Assembly (NCBI RefSeq): GCF_900107705.1
Contig: NZ_FNRE01000010.1
Coordinates: 94,269-158,268 of the forward strand
Direction of reading: 5' to 3'
Origin: Prevotella sp. tc2-28
GTDB lineage: Bacteria; Bacteroidota; Bacteroidia; Bacteroidales; Bacteroidaceae
DNA: 64,000 bases
Under the pieces are notes generated by a model. The model was not told where the DNA came from and searched no databases. It worked only from the letters and a program-made list of their open reading frames with translations. A program made the position numbers and the translations under genes. Positions 8,671-18,160 of the stretch are shown in pieces (position 1 is the stretch's first letter; the number at the start of each line of letters is the position of its first letter).

Positions 8671-9589
8671 TCTTTGCTCCGAACTCTGGCGAGATATAGT
8701 TGTATAGGCTTCGGCAAGCCTCTGTGGAGAAGTCGATGCCACACTGTATGATTTTGTCCCATTGCTGTTCCGACAACCCTTGTTCGATATGACTACGGGT
8801 AATGCCGTTGCTAATCAGTCCGTAAAGGAAGCCGGCATTGAAGTTGTCGCCAGCCCCAATGGTGCTCACCGCCTCAATAGGAGGAACAGGATATTGTTTG
8901 CACAGTCCACCGTCTGCACGCAGTTCGATGGGCTGTGCAGCTTGTGTGTAGATGAATTTCTTGGTGTAGAACGAGATTTGTGAGCGATAGACAACATCTG
9001 GGTCGTTCTTCTTGAAAAGTATCTCAAAATCCTCTGCTGAACCACGCACGATATCAGCCATTTCGAAGTTCTCTAGCAGGTTGGCAGTCAGTTTAATGAC
9101 CTCATGTTGATGCGAGGCTCGGAAGTTGACATCATAGTATAGAATGGCTCCGTGCTGGTGGGCATATTCCAGAAAGGCCTTGACTTGTGGGCGTATAACA
9201 GGGTTCAGCGCATAATATGAACCGAATAGTACCAAGTCGTCAGTTTGGATGTCTGGGTAGTTGAAATCCAGACGGTCATGTGGATGATCTTTGTAAAAGA
9301 TATAATCGGCATCGTTTTTCTCGTTGAGGAACGCAAGCGATAAGGGTGACTTGGAATCTGGATATACATTGACACAGTCTGCATTACACCCGTTGTCACG
9401 CAGAAAGCGGATGATGTTCTGTCCGATGTGGTCATTGCCTGTTTCACCGATAAAACAAGTGTTAATGCCTGCCCTTGACAAGGAAATGATAGCATTGAAC
9501 GTGCTACCTCCTGGTACTGCGTGAATGGGCTGCTCGTTGCGGAAGATAATGTCAAGTACGGTTTCGCCTATTCCAATAACTTTTCTCAT
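8657..9589 (-). CDS. PfkB family carbohydrate kinase
   Basis: A 310-residue ribokinase/fructokinase-like enzyme with the N-terminal GGSTFNAIISLSRAG motif and the C-terminal STIGAGDNFNAGF motif with the catalytic Asp. It is only distantly similar to the adjacent fructokinase and is transcribed the other way from its own promoter (TACCTTTG at 9610-9617). Its substrate is unknown; fructose or another hexose is possible given the location. The two kinase genes overlap tail to tail by 14 bp with no room for a terminator. Confidence 0.88.
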   Translation of the reverse strand: MRKVIGIGETVLDIIFRNEQPIHAVPGGSTFNAIISLSRAGINTCFIGETGNDHIGQNIIRFLRDNGCNADCVNVYPDSKSPLSLAFLNEKNDADYIFYKDHPHDRLDFNYPDIQTDDLVLFGSYYALNPVIRPQVKAFLEYAHQHGAILYYDVNFRASHQHEVIKLTANLLENFEMADIVRGSAEDFEILFKKNDPDVVYRSQISFYTKKFIYTQAAQPIELRADGGLCKQYPVPPIEAVSTIGAGDNFNAGFLYGLISNGITRSHIEQGLSEQQWDKIIQCGIDFSTEACRSLYNYISPEFGAKITSL

Positions 9590-9609
9590 AGTATGCTATT
9601 TTTTGCTGA

Positions 9610-9617
9610 CAAAGGTA
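9610..9617 (-). promoter_or_regulatory. -7 box for the second PfkB kinase
   Basis: TACCTTTG on the minus strand, 20 nt upstream of the kinase start, in a short divergent intergenic region. Confidence 0.65.
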
Positions 9618-9639
9618 CACATTATTTTCAAAAAAGCAC

Positions 9640-9647
9640 TATCTTTG
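9640..9647 (+). promoter_or_regulatory. -7 box for the M16 peptidase, 9 nt before the ATG
   Basis: TATCTTTG. Only 9 nt separate it from the ATG at 9657, so the transcript would be nearly leaderless. The box also rules out the longer reading frame that begins at 9525. Confidence 0.65.
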
Positions 9648-9656
9648 CACACAATT

Positions 9657-10877
9657 ATGATGAAATACAATACAATAACCCTCAACAACGGTCTTCGTGT
9701 CATCCATCTGCCATCCACATCGCCAGTGGTCTATTGTGGTATTGGTATCAATGCAGGTTCGCGACAGGAAGCACCTGGTGAGGAGGGAGTTGCCCATTTC
9801 TGTGAACATGTAAGTTTCAAAGGCACAAAAAAGCGCACAGCTCTTCAAATATTGAACGGACTGGAACGCGTTGGAGGTGACTTGAATGCTTTTACCAACA
9901 AGGAGGATACTTTTTTCTATGCAGCAATCCTAAAAGAGCATCTGTCCAAGGCTGTCGACTTATTGACTGATATTGTTTTCAATAGTCAGTATCCTGAACA
10001 AGAGATTCGGCATGAGTTGGATGTTATTTGCGATGAAATTGAGAGTTATAACGACTCTCCGGCTGAGCTTATCTACGATGAATTCGAGAATATGCTTTTC
10101 AAAGGCCATCCTTTAGGACATAATATATTAGGTACGCGCGAGCGAGTGCAAAGTTTTACCTCAGCTCATGCCCATCACTTTACAGCTTCTCATTACCGTC
10201 CTTCAAATGCAATCTTCTTTGCCTATGGTGACATTGATTTTGGCAGACTCGTGAAAAGCATTGAGGCGAGAACAGATCACGCTGAGATAAAAGACATCCC
10301 TAAAGCTGCTATGGATTCTTCTTTGCTCGGTCATTCTTCATCTCTTGCCTCAGAACCACACCATCAGGCTCATGTCATGATGGGTGGTTGCACCTTTGGT
10401 TATGATGATCAGCGTCGGCTCCCGCTCTATCTGCTGAACAACATGTTAGGTGGACCAGGGATGAATGCCCGTTTAAACCTATCGCTTCGTGAACGTCACG
10501 GATTGGTTTACACGGTGGAAAGTACGATGGCAAGCTACAGTGATACCGGAAGCTGGTCTGTCTATTTCGGTTGCGACCATCATGATGTGAAACGCTGTAA
10601 GCGCTTAGTTAACAATGAGCTTGATCGGATGATGCAACACCCTTTAAGCGAACGCCAGTTGACGGCAGCAAAGCGTCAGTTGAAAGGTCAGATAGCAATT
10701 GCTTGCGACAACCGTGAACAGTTTGCCCTGGATATTGCCAAGAACTACCTGCATTATGGTCAAGTGCGGGATATTGAAGACCTCTTACAACGGATTGATG
10801 CCATTTCACCGGCACAAATACAAGATGTGGCTCAGTACGTTTTTGCACCAGACCACTTGCAGACTTTAATCCTTTAG
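9657..10877 (+). CDS. M16 family zinc metallopeptidase
   Basis: A 406-residue peptidase of the pitrilysin/processing-peptidase family. The inverted zinc motif HxxEH appears as HFCEH near residue 55, with the third ligand Glu in the downstream segment ELDVICDEIESYND. The C-terminal half has the usual M16 partner fold with GGPGMNARLNLSLRE. There is no signal peptide, so it is probably cytoplasmic, or it acts with a partner. The start was chosen at 9657 because the protein then begins MMKYNTITLNNGLRV, the usual M16 opening, and because the promoter lies just before it. It converges with the ECF sigma gene 10 nt away. Confidence 0.9.
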   Translation: MMKYNTITLNNGLRVIHLPSTSPVVYCGIGINAGSRQEAPGEEGVAHFCEHVSFKGTKKRTALQILNGLERVGGDLNAFTNKEDTFFYAAILKEHLSKAVDLLTDIVFNSQYPEQEIRHELDVICDEIESYNDSPAELIYDEFENMLFKGHPLGHNILGTRERVQSFTSAHAHHFTASHYRPSNAIFFAYGDIDFGRLVKSIEARTDHAEIKDIPKAAMDSSLLGHSSSLASEPHHQAHVMMGGCTFGYDDQRRLPLYLLNNMLGGPGMNARLNLSLRERHGLVYTVESTMASYSDTGSWSVYFGCDHHDVKRCKRLVNNELDRMMQHPLSERQLTAAKRQLKGQIAIACDNREQFALDIAKNYLHYGQVRDIEDLLQRIDAISPAQIQDVAQYVFAPDHLQTLIL

Positions 10878-10887
10878 AACTACTTAT

Positions 10888-11385
10888 TCAGATGCAGGCG
10901 CTCAGTTGCCTACGTACGGTTTTGCGAGCCAGTCCTAATCGATTCTCAACTTGTTTGTAAGGAAGTTCCAGTTGCTGGGCTATCTCACTTACCTTCATTC
11001 CATCGTAGATATGGAGGCGATATACCGTGCGGCATTCTGTCGACAAACGTGCCAATGAGTGCTCCATGCGTTCTGCAATCTGTTTGGCAGAAAATACCGA
11101 TTCCATCGATTCCTCTGTTGTGTCGGAACGGCGAATATAGTGTTCGTATTCTTCATAGACACGACGTTTGCGATAGTAGTCTGCTACCGCATGACGAGCC
11201 ATCGTGTAAATCAGGTTAGGCAAGGTTTGGGGAGTAATGAGACAACGACTGTCGAGTAGTCGCAGGAACAGGTCTTGAACCATGTCCTGCGCTAACTCGG
11301 CATCCGTTGTCCTAATCGCGATGAAACCGATGATTTCTTCGCGATGCTGAGTATAATAGTTGGATAATAGTGATTGCTTATTCAT
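10888..11385 (-). CDS. ECF-type RNA polymerase sigma factor
   Basis: A 165-residue sigma-70 family factor. Region 2 covers residues about 15-75, with DMVQDLFLRLLDSR and the YTMARHAVADYYRKRR segment. Region 4 covers about 105-160 and has a helix-turn-helix (MKVSEIAQQLELPYKQVENR). The start used is the ATG at 11385, which overlaps the end of the GH43 gene by 8 bp; an in-frame ATG 24 bp upstream lies inside GH43. No anti-sigma gene is adjacent. It is the last gene of the GPH transporter-GH10-GH43 operon, so its level should rise when xylan genes are transcribed. Confidence 0.88.
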   Translation of the reverse strand: MNKQSLLSNYYTQHREEIIGFIAIRTTDAELAQDMVQDLFLRLLDSRCLITPQTLPNLIYTMARHAVADYYRKRRVYEEYEHYIRRSDTTEESMESVFSAKQIAERMEHSLARLSTECRTVYRLHIYDGMKVSEIAQQLELPYKQVENRLGLARKTVRRQLSACI

Positions 11386-12409
11386 TGACCACCTTTTGAA
11401 TCGTCCCATCCGTATTGTAGAACAACTGCTGCACTTTCAGTGAGCGCAGGTGGGTGATGTCATTGCTGGGCACGCAGTCGTGATAACAGAGATACCACTG
11501 GCCTTTGAACTCAACGATAGAGTGATGGGTAGTCCAGCCTACTACGGGGTCGAGAATGACACCTTGGTAGGTGAATGGTCCATAGGGGTTGTCACCGATG
11601 GCGTAGCATAGGTAATGGCTGTCGCCCGTAGAGTATGAGAAGTAATATTTCCCGTTATATTTGTGCATCCACGATGCCTCGAAGAAGCGGTGCGGGTCAT
11701 CTGCTCTCATGGGTTTACCATCCTGACCGAGGATGACTACTGAGCGTGGAGCTTCTGCAAACTGAAGTACATCATCGCTCATACGTACTACGCAGCTGTT
11801 CAGGGCAGGAGCACCTGGTTTCGCAAACAGTTCACCTTGATGGTCGGGAGCTGCGCCTAAGTCAATGAGTCCGTTCTCGTCACCATATTTTCCACGGATA
11901 GTGTTATATCCCTCGGTAAGTGGTTGTCTCCACTGCAGCTGTCCACCCCAGAGTCCACCGAAGTAGGTGTATATCTGTCCATCGTCATCCTTGAATACAC
12001 ATGGGTCAATGGAGAACGATCCTCGGATGGGCTGTGCCTGTGGTACAAAGGGTCCCTCTGGTTTGTCACTGACGGCTACACCCAGTCGGAACACCCCGTC
12101 GTAGGCCTTTGCAGAGAAGATGAGGTAGTATTTGCCGTCCTTCTCGATACAATCGTTGTCCCACATCTGTTTTTCCGCCCAGGGCACATCCTTTACATCA
12201 AGAATTACACCATGGTCGGTAACATGTCCGTTCTCTATGTCGTCCCACGACAATACGTGGTAGTCTTTCATCTGGAAGTGTCCGCCATCATCGTCGAAAC
12301 ATTCACCGGCATCCCAGTCGTGTGAGGGATAGATGTACAAGCGTCCGTTGAAGACGTTAGCCGAGGGGTCGGCCATATAGTCATTAGGGAAAAGATAACG
12401 TGGTTTCAT
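11378..12409 (-). CDS. GH43 glycoside hydrolase (xylosidase/arabinofuranosidase type)
   Basis: A 343-residue five-bladed propeller enzyme. Three expected acidic residues can be placed: the base Asp14 in YMADPSANVF, the pKa modulator Asp in GSFSIDPCVFKDDDG, and the acid Glu in RFFEASWMHKYNGKYYF. There is no signal peptide, which suggests action on short xylo-oligosaccharides inside the cell after import by the GPH transporter in the same operon. It starts 8 nt after the GH10 stop and overlaps the sigma factor gene. Confidence 0.92.
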   Translation of the reverse strand: MKPRYLFPNDYMADPSANVFNGRLYIYPSHDWDAGECFDDDGGHFQMKDYHVLSWDDIENGHVTDHGVILDVKDVPWAEKQMWDNDCIEKDGKYYLIFSAKAYDGVFRLGVAVSDKPEGPFVPQAQPIRGSFSIDPCVFKDDDGQIYTYFGGLWGGQLQWRQPLTEGYNTIRGKYGDENGLIDLGAAPDHQGELFAKPGAPALNSCVVRMSDDVLQFAEAPRSVVILGQDGKPMRADDPHRFFEASWMHKYNGKYYFSYSTGDSHYLCYAIGDNPYGPFTYQGVILDPVVGWTTHHSIVEFKGQWYLCYHDCVPSNDITHLRSLKVQQLFYNTDGTIQKVVNE

Positions 12410-12417
12410 ATATATGC

Positions 12418-13524
12418 TTATTTAAATATGTTGATGATTTCGTTGACAACAGGCTTTGCCTGATAGTTGCGATCGAAGAGCAATGGATAGTTTGTGCGAC
12501 CTTTGATAGGCCATCCATTGAGCCATGAGTTCTCGTCGCTGACACCCCACAAGGTGATTCTTCCAATCTGGTTGCGATGCTTATAATAGAGCTTGAACAG
12601 GTTTGTCCATCGCTTGTCCAGTTCCTGTTGCTTGGCTTTGGGAAGTCCGTTGGCATAGGGGTTGTACTTCTGTTGGAACTCAAAGTTCTGTTCTACGGCA
12701 GCTCCCCCGAACCCTTCAGGGTTAGGCAATACGTTGATATCCAGTTCTGTAATCAGCACTTTCACACCACAAGCGGCAAAGGCCTCAATACTCTTTTCAT
12801 ATTCCTTTAGGTCGGGGTAGTCCAATCCGTTGTGGCTCTGCATGCCCACACCGTCGATGCGCAATCCCTTTTCCTTCAGGTGTCTGATAAGTCGGCAGAC
12901 GGCATCGCGCTTGCTAGGCTTTGCCATTGAATAGTCGTTGTAGTAAAGCTCAGCATCAGGGTCTGCCTCGTGAGCAGTACGGAAAGCTATCTCAATGAAT
13001 TCCTCGCCCAACAGATTATAATAAGGTGACTTACGGAATGACCCGTCATCCTCGATGGCTTCGTTGACGACATCCCATCCGATGACCTGGCCCTTGAAAT
13101 GGCCAACCACTGTCTTGATATGTTTGATGAGGCGCTCCTTCAGCACCTCTTTTGAGACAGGAGCAGCAGTGTATCCGTTAGTGAACCACCAATCGGGAGC
13201 CTGTGAATGCCAGACCAGACAGTGGCCTGTGGCTTTCAGTCCCAGTTGTTGGCAATAACTGATGAACTTGTCGGCTGTGCGGAAGTCGAAAATACCTTCT
13301 GCAGGCGCCAATACCTCTGGTTTCATGCAGTTTTCAGCTACAGCACAATTGAAGTGGCGCTTTAAGACGGCATCTGCTTCGGGCACCTGTCCGTCGCTCT
13401 GCCATTGGTTAACTGCCGCACCGATGAGGCAGTACTTACCTACAGCTTCTCTCAAGCTCTGAGCAAGCACTGACTCAGATGCAAAAACTACTAATAATAT
13501 AACTACTAACCTTAATGTTTTCAT
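12418..13524 (-). CDS. GH10 endo-1,4-beta-xylanase
   Basis: A 368-residue xylanase of the (beta/alpha)8 barrel type. A signal peptide (first about 21 residues, ending VLAQ) exports it. The acid/base Glu is in GWDVVNEAIEDDG near residue 154, and the nucleophile Glu is in VLITELDINVLP near residue 260. The HCLVWHSQAPDWW motif of the substrate cleft is intact. Its ATG overlaps the stop of the transporter gene by 4 bp. It has no extra binding module, and its length is typical for a single-domain GH10. Confidence 0.95.
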   Translation of the reverse strand: MKTLRLVVILLVVFASESVLAQSLREAVGKYCLIGAAVNQWQSDGQVPEADAVLKRHFNCAVAENCMKPEVLAPAEGIFDFRTADKFISYCQQLGLKATGHCLVWHSQAPDWWFTNGYTAAPVSKEVLKERLIKHIKTVVGHFKGQVIGWDVVNEAIEDDGSFRKSPYYNLLGEEFIEIAFRTAHEADPDAELYYNDYSMAKPSKRDAVCRLIRHLKEKGLRIDGVGMQSHNGLDYPDLKEYEKSIEAFAACGVKVLITELDINVLPNPEGFGGAAVEQNFEFQQKYNPYANGLPKAKQQELDKRWTNLFKLYYKHRNQIGRITLWGVSDENSWLNGWPIKGRTNYPLLFDRNYQAKPVVNEIINIFK

Positions 13525-14945
13525 GCTCGATGATTTCTTTTTTCAATCTCTATATTGATTTTGTCAATCACGTCGTCGGTCAGTTCATACTTGGAGATGA
13601 TGAACATTGCTAAACCCAGCAATAGGGCTGGGATGACGCATACAAGCCATAGAATTCCCTGTTCAGCAAACGGTGTCTGTATTGTCTCCTTGGCGTTGAA
13701 ACCTACATAGGCCAGCACCAGTCCGGGAACTACTCCACCTAGTGCCATGCCAGCTTTGAAGAAGATACCTGTCAAGGCATTCACGATACCAGAGATTCGC
13801 TTGCCTGTGGTGAACTCACCATACGAGATTACCTCAGGCACTAGTGCCCACATGTATCCAGTAGCCACAATGACACCTGTTGATTTGATGAACTGTGCAA
13901 CATAAACAATCCACATCTGCGATTTCAACGAAGGAATGACGCTGACTGCATAGAGGATGGCCATACCTACGATGGCAATAGTCAGGAAGATATTGAACAT
14001 GCCACGCTTGCCCACCTTTTTCTTTATGGCAGGTACCATCGGCATGAAGATGAAGGCTGGTACGGAACCGAGTCCCATGAATATTGCCAACTGGTCACTG
14101 GTGGCCTGGAGGTTACATGTCATATAATACGAGCCAGCGGCATTGCCTACTGACATCATGGCAAATGCCGTGATAAAGAAGAAGGCCAAGATGCGTAAGG
14201 GGCGATTGTGTACGAACTCTGTCCAGAGGTCTGACACCTTCACGTCCTCCATATCCTTGGCATCCATCACCACACGCTCCTTGGTCTGTGTGAAACAGAA
14301 GATGAGCAGTGCTAAGCCCACCAATGCATAGATACCCATTGTGAGGAACCACGCCTCGCCTGCCTCAGGCTTGTCGATGATAGCATTGCCTACGGCATCT
14401 TTTGGGGCAAACAATGCTACGACGAGGGGGATGCCTGATGCCACGCAGAGTCCACCCACGTTGGCCAGGAACATGCGCACAGAAGTCAGTGTGGTTATCT
14501 CGTCAGTGTCACGCGTCAGCGACGAGTTCAATGCGCCATAAGGTACATTAATTAAGGTGTATAGCATCGACATACCTACATACGTCACGTAAGCATAGAC
14601 GAGGGAGGGCGCGAATCCGTTCCAGAAACAGAGAATAGCGAATCCTGTCAGTGGAATACCACCCAGTACCAAATAGGAACGATACTTGCCTAGTCGGGGG
14701 TTATGTTTGTCAACGTAAGTGCCTACCAAAGGGTCCCATAGTACGTCGACAAGACGGACTACCAAGAACATGGTGGCGGCATCAGCAGGATCTAGACCAT
14801 AGACGTTGGTGTAGAAGAACAACAAATACATGCTGATGGTTTGGTAGATTAGGTTCTGCGCCAAGTCACCAGAGCCAAATCCAATACGCTGTACCCAGGA
14901 TAATTTGTAGAAGCCTTTTGAGGCTTGAGTTTCGTTAGTTGCCAT
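13521..14945 (-). CDS. GPH-family sugar:cation symporter, likely xylo-oligosaccharide importer
   Basis: A 474-residue membrane protein with about 12 hydrophobic segments, of the glycoside-pentoside-hexuronide (XynP/MelB-like) group. The N-terminus GFGSGDLAQNLIYQ and the loop DPLVGTYVDKHNPRLGKYR are typical of that family. It is the first gene of a four-gene overlapping operon with GH10, GH43 and the sigma factor. A TAATTTTG box at 14973-14980 precedes it. The pairing with a xylanase suggests xylobiose or xylo-oligosaccharide as substrate. Confidence 0.92.
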   Translation of the reverse strand: MATNETQASKGFYKLSWVQRIGFGSGDLAQNLIYQTISMYLLFFYTNVYGLDPADAATMFLVVRLVDVLWDPLVGTYVDKHNPRLGKYRSYLVLGGIPLTGFAILCFWNGFAPSLVYAYVTYVGMSMLYTLINVPYGALNSSLTRDTDEITTLTSVRMFLANVGGLCVASGIPLVVALFAPKDAVGNAIIDKPEAGEAWFLTMGIYALVGLALLIFCFTQTKERVVMDAKDMEDVKVSDLWTEFVHNRPLRILAFFFITAFAMMSVGNAAGSYYMTCNLQATSDQLAIFMGLGSVPAFIFMPMVPAIKKKVGKRGMFNIFLTIAIVGMAILYAVSVIPSLKSQMWIVYVAQFIKSTGVIVATGYMWALVPEVISYGEFTTGKRISGIVNALTGIFFKAGMALGGVVPGLVLAYVGFNAKETIQTPFAEQGILWLVCVIPALLLGLAMFIISKYELTDDVIDKINIEIEKRNHRA

Positions 14946-14972
14946 TTGTCATAGGTTTTAATATTTCTGCTG

Positions 14973-14980
14973 CAAAATTA
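14973..14980 (-). promoter_or_regulatory. -7 box for the xylan operon
   Basis: TAATTTTG on the minus strand, 27 nt upstream of the transporter start. Confidence 0.6.
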
Positions 14981-15087
14981 ATATATTATGGTGAAACGGA
15001 CATTTTTTCATGTTACAAATATCCTCTTTATTTGTTTCATGCAGAAAGAAAAACCTTATTTTTGTTACTTGTTTGCCATATTTTCTT

Positions 15088-15095
15088 TACTTTTG
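15088..15095 (+). promoter_or_regulatory. -7 box for the acetylesterase gene
   Basis: TACTTTTG, 29 nt before the ATG at 15125; it makes the divergent region a two-way promoter. Confidence 0.6.
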
Positions 15096-15124
15096 CACCA
15101 AAACCATTAGCTAAGGAACAAGAC

Positions 15125-16765
15125 ATGAAACGTAATTTACTCATTTTCATTTCGCTCTTTGTAAGTTTGATGGCTGTCGAAGCCAAAGTAGTTCTCCCCC
15201 AACTGTTTCAGTCAGGAATGGTGCTTCAGCGCGACAAACCTATTCCTCTATGGGGTAAGGCAGACCCTCAGGAGAAAGTTGTCGTCCGATGGCAAAAGCG
15301 TGCCTATTCCGTGGTGGCAGATGCCAGTGGCCGTTGGCGTGTTGACCTGCCCAAGACGAAAGCAGGCGGTCCTTACACACTGCAAGTGGGCGATGAGCTA
15401 TTGACTGACGTACTGGTAGGTGATGTCTGGCTATGTTCTGGTCAATCGAATGTCGACGTAACCATTGAACGTGTATACCCTCGTTATACCGATGAAATCG
15501 ACCATTTTGGCAACGATAAGGTTCGCTTGTTTCGTGTGCAGAATGAGATGAGCACGCATGGTGTGAAGGATGATATCCGTCCCACATCTATTAACTGGAA
15601 GCCCCTTAACAAGCAGAACGCCTGGCTCTTCTCTGCCCTTGGATCTTTCCTAGGCAAGCTGAAACAGGAGAAGAGTGGTGTACCTCAAGGTATCATCGTC
15701 AATAGTTGGGGTGGTACTCCTATCGAGGCTTGGATTAGCAAGGACTCGCTTCTTCGCGATTATCCCATGCAGGTAGCTAAGACAGAACTCTACGACAATC
15801 CCGATTTCATTGCAGCCCAACAAAAAGCCAATCAACAAGCAAGCAATCGCTGGAGTGCTCTGCTTGACGAGCAAGATCCAGGACTGCAACAACATTTCAC
15901 CTCTTTAGAATATGATGATTCTTCTTGGGAAACCGTTGATCAGTACTCGATGGAATGGGCAAAAAGTAACAGGCGTGGTATCGTTGGCAGCATCTGGCTT
16001 CGTCAGCATGTCCATATCGATAAGGCTCATGCAGGAAAACCTGCCCGCCTGTTGTTAGGTACACTTTTCGACCATGATATAACCTACCTCAACGGTCAGA
16101 AGATAGGTGAAACCCATTACCAGTATCCCCCTCGTCGTTATGACATTCCTGAGGGTCTTCTCCGCGAGGGCGACAACGTCATCACCGTCCGTTTTATTAA
16201 TAAATATGGTATAGTGCACTTTATCAAGGACAAACCCTATATGCTCTGCTTTGGTAACGACCGTCTCAGTCAAAACCCTATGCCGAAGGATGTCATACCC
16301 CTCAGTCAGCAGTGGAAACATCATGCAGGAGCCGTAATGCCCAGTTGTCCCAGTGGGGATGTGAATCTGCAGAACATGGCTACTACCCTCTATAATGCCG
16401 TAGTCTATCCCTTGGCTCCCTATGCCATCAGTGGAGTAGTATGGTATCAGGGCGAGTCGAATAGTGGCAATCCTGAACCCTATGCCGACCTGCTGGGTAA
16501 GTTGATGGGATGTTGGCGCTCGTTGTGGAATGAGCCTACACTCCCGTTCTGTATCGTTCAGCTGGCCAACTATATGACGCCAGAAGACCAGCCAGCCTAT
16601 AAGAACTGGACCCGTCTGCGTGAGCAACAACGCCTGGCAGCCGATAGGGATCCTTATGCTGTAGCTGTTGACATCTTTGACCTGGGCGAATATAATGATA
16701 TTCATCCTCTTCGCAAAAAGGAAGTGGCAGAGCGTGTGTCTCGTTGTCTTGATGGTATAAAATAG
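15125..16765 (+). CDS. SGNH acetylesterase (sialate O-acetylesterase family), probably on acetylated xylan
   Basis: A 546-residue secreted esterase. The signal peptide covers the first about 21 residues. The SGNH blocks are visible: the Ser motif LCSGQSN near residue 108, the WYQGESNSG motif near 441, and the catalytic DIHP near the C-terminus. A jelly-roll domain of the galactose-binding type is inserted between the first two blocks (about 230-400). The family is named for sialate esterases, but members in plant-glycan loci remove acetyl groups from xylan. Position next to the xylanase operon supports that use. The start at 15125 follows an AAGGA-like site and a promoter box; the frame is open further upstream but without signal peptide logic. 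Confidence 0.85.
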   Translation: MKRNLLIFISLFVSLMAVEAKVVLPQLFQSGMVLQRDKPIPLWGKADPQEKVVVRWQKRAYSVVADASGRWRVDLPKTKAGGPYTLQVGDELLTDVLVGDVWLCSGQSNVDVTIERVYPRYTDEIDHFGNDKVRLFRVQNEMSTHGVKDDIRPTSINWKPLNKQNAWLFSALGSFLGKLKQEKSGVPQGIIVNSWGGTPIEAWISKDSLLRDYPMQVAKTELYDNPDFIAAQQKANQQASNRWSALLDEQDPGLQQHFTSLEYDDSSWETVDQYSMEWAKSNRRGIVGSIWLRQHVHIDKAHAGKPARLLLGTLFDHDITYLNGQKIGETHYQYPPRRYDIPEGLLREGDNVITVRFINKYGIVHFIKDKPYMLCFGNDRLSQNPMPKDVIPLSQQWKHHAGAVMPSCPSGDVNLQNMATTLYNAVVYPLAPYAISGVVWYQGESNSGNPEPYADLLGKLMGCWRSLWNEPTLPFCIVQLANYMTPEDQPAYKNWTRLREQQRLAADRDPYAVAVDIFDLGEYNDIHPLRKKEVAERVSRCLDGIK

Positions 16766-16839
16766 CGGTGTAAGGCTGTTCTCGCCAGGAAATGCAAAAG
16801 AAAAAGCGATTTTTCTTTTGCATTTCACTTGCTTATTTG

Positions 16840-16847
16840 TACCTTTG
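16840..16847 (+). promoter_or_regulatory. -7 box for the DUF2851 operon, 8 nt before the ATG
   Basis: TACCTTTG with 8 nt to the ATG at 16856, giving an almost leaderless transcript. Confidence 0.65.
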
Positions 16848-16855
16848 TCGTCACG

Positions 16856-18160
16856 ATGGAACAACTTCTGCATTATTGTTGGAAACATAAGATGTGGCCA
16901 TTGGGTGGTCTTGAGACCACTGATGGTCGTATTGTCGAGGTTATAGACCCCGGACTCCATAATCGCAATGCGGGTCCTGATTTCTTCAATGCGAAGGTGA
17001 AGATAGGGGGAACGCTATGGGTTGGCAATGTCGAGATACACGACCAGTCGAGTGACTGGTATGTGCATGGTCACGACAAGGACCCCCATTATAATAATGT
17101 GGTATTGCACGTGGTGGGCATTGCCGATCGTGATGTACAGACGCAGGAGGGCAACTTCGTGCCGCAAATGGTGATGCAAGTGCCAAAGTATGTTCACGAG
17201 AACTATGCAGAACTGTTGCGAACAGATGCCTATCCCCCCTGTTATCGCATTATCCCTGATCTCACGCGTTTGATGGTACATTCGTGGATGGCTGCCCTGC
17301 AGACAGAACGTCTGGAGCAGAAGACGATAGCTATCAGTGAGCGCGCTCGACAGGCAGGCGGTTCGTGGGAAGATGCTTTTTTTGTAACGATGGCCCGTAA
17401 CTACGGCTTTGGCATCAACGGAGATGCCTTTGAGGAGTGGGCACGCCATATCCCTTTGCAAGCCGTAGGCAAGCACCGCGACGACTTGTTCCAGATAGAA
17501 GCCATTTTCATGGGACAGGCAGGACTTCTGGAACTGGAGGCAGTGCCTGAGCGCTATCAGAAAGATGCTCTGAATGAGGGCTATTTCGCTAAGTTGCGCA
17601 ATGAGTATCAGTATCTGGCACATAAGTTCTCGTTGAAACCGATGGATTACAAGTTATGGCGATTCCTTAGGTTACGCCCACAAAACTTCCCACACATCCG
17701 CATATCCCAGTTAGCCAACCTCTACTATCAGCGTAAAATCTCACTGTCGGCACTGGCAGACTGTAGGGATATGGCAGGGTTGGCACAACTGTTACAGACA
17801 CAAGTCACTCCTTATTGGGAGACACACTATACCTTCGGATCGGAGAGTTTCCGTAGTCAGAAACAACTATCGCCAGCCTCCATCAACCTGTTGATTATCA
17901 ATACTGGTGTACCGATGCTCTTTGCCTATGGACGTCATCTCATGAAAGAAGAGCTGTGCGACCGTGCCTTCGATTTCCTGGAACAGCTGAAGGCCGAGAA
18001 TAATTATATCATCCGCATGTGGACAGATGTGGGATTGGAGGTCAGTTCCGCGGGAGACTCACAGGCGCTGATACAGTTGAAACGCGAATACTGCGACAAG
18101 CGCGACTGTCTGCGCTGTCGTATTGGTTATGAATATTTGAAAAGAAAAAATCATGAGTAA
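16856..18160 (+). CDS. DUF2851 family protein
   Basis: A 434-residue protein of a family widespread in Bacteroidetes and without established function. The N-terminal half has the conserved GLHNRNAGPDFFNAKV, GNVEIHDQSSDWYVHGHD and YNNVVLHVV blocks, with several invariant-looking His and Asp residues. The C-terminus has a CDKRDCLRCRIGYEYL cysteine cluster that could bind metal. The start was set at 16856 because the promoter box ends just before it. It overlaps the thioesterase gene by 8 bp and heads a run with dprA. Confidence 0.88.
   Translation: MEQLLHYCWKHKMWPLGGLETTDGRIVEVIDPGLHNRNAGPDFFNAKVKIGGTLWVGNVEIHDQSSDWYVHGHDKDPHYNNVVLHVVGIADRDVQTQEGNFVPQMVMQVPKYVHENYAELLRTDAYPPCYRIIPDLTRLMVHSWMAALQTERLEQKTIAISERARQAGGSWEDAFFVTMARNYGFGINGDAFEEWARHIPLQAVGKHRDDLFQIEAIFMGQAGLLELEAVPERYQKDALNEGYFAKLRNEYQYLAHKFSLKPMDYKLWRFLRLRPQNFPHIRISQLANLYYQRKISLSALADCRDMAGLAQLLQTQVTPYWETHYTFGSESFRSQKQLSPASINLLIINTGVPMLFAYGRHLMKEELCDRAFDFLEQLKAENNYIIRMWTDVGLEVSSAGDSQALIQLKREYCDKRDCLRCRIGYEYLKRKNHE

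Noticed and set aside
9525..9656. An N-terminal extension of the M16 peptidase
   Set aside because: The stretch runs through the divergent promoter region and the -7 box; homologues begin at the Met near 9657.
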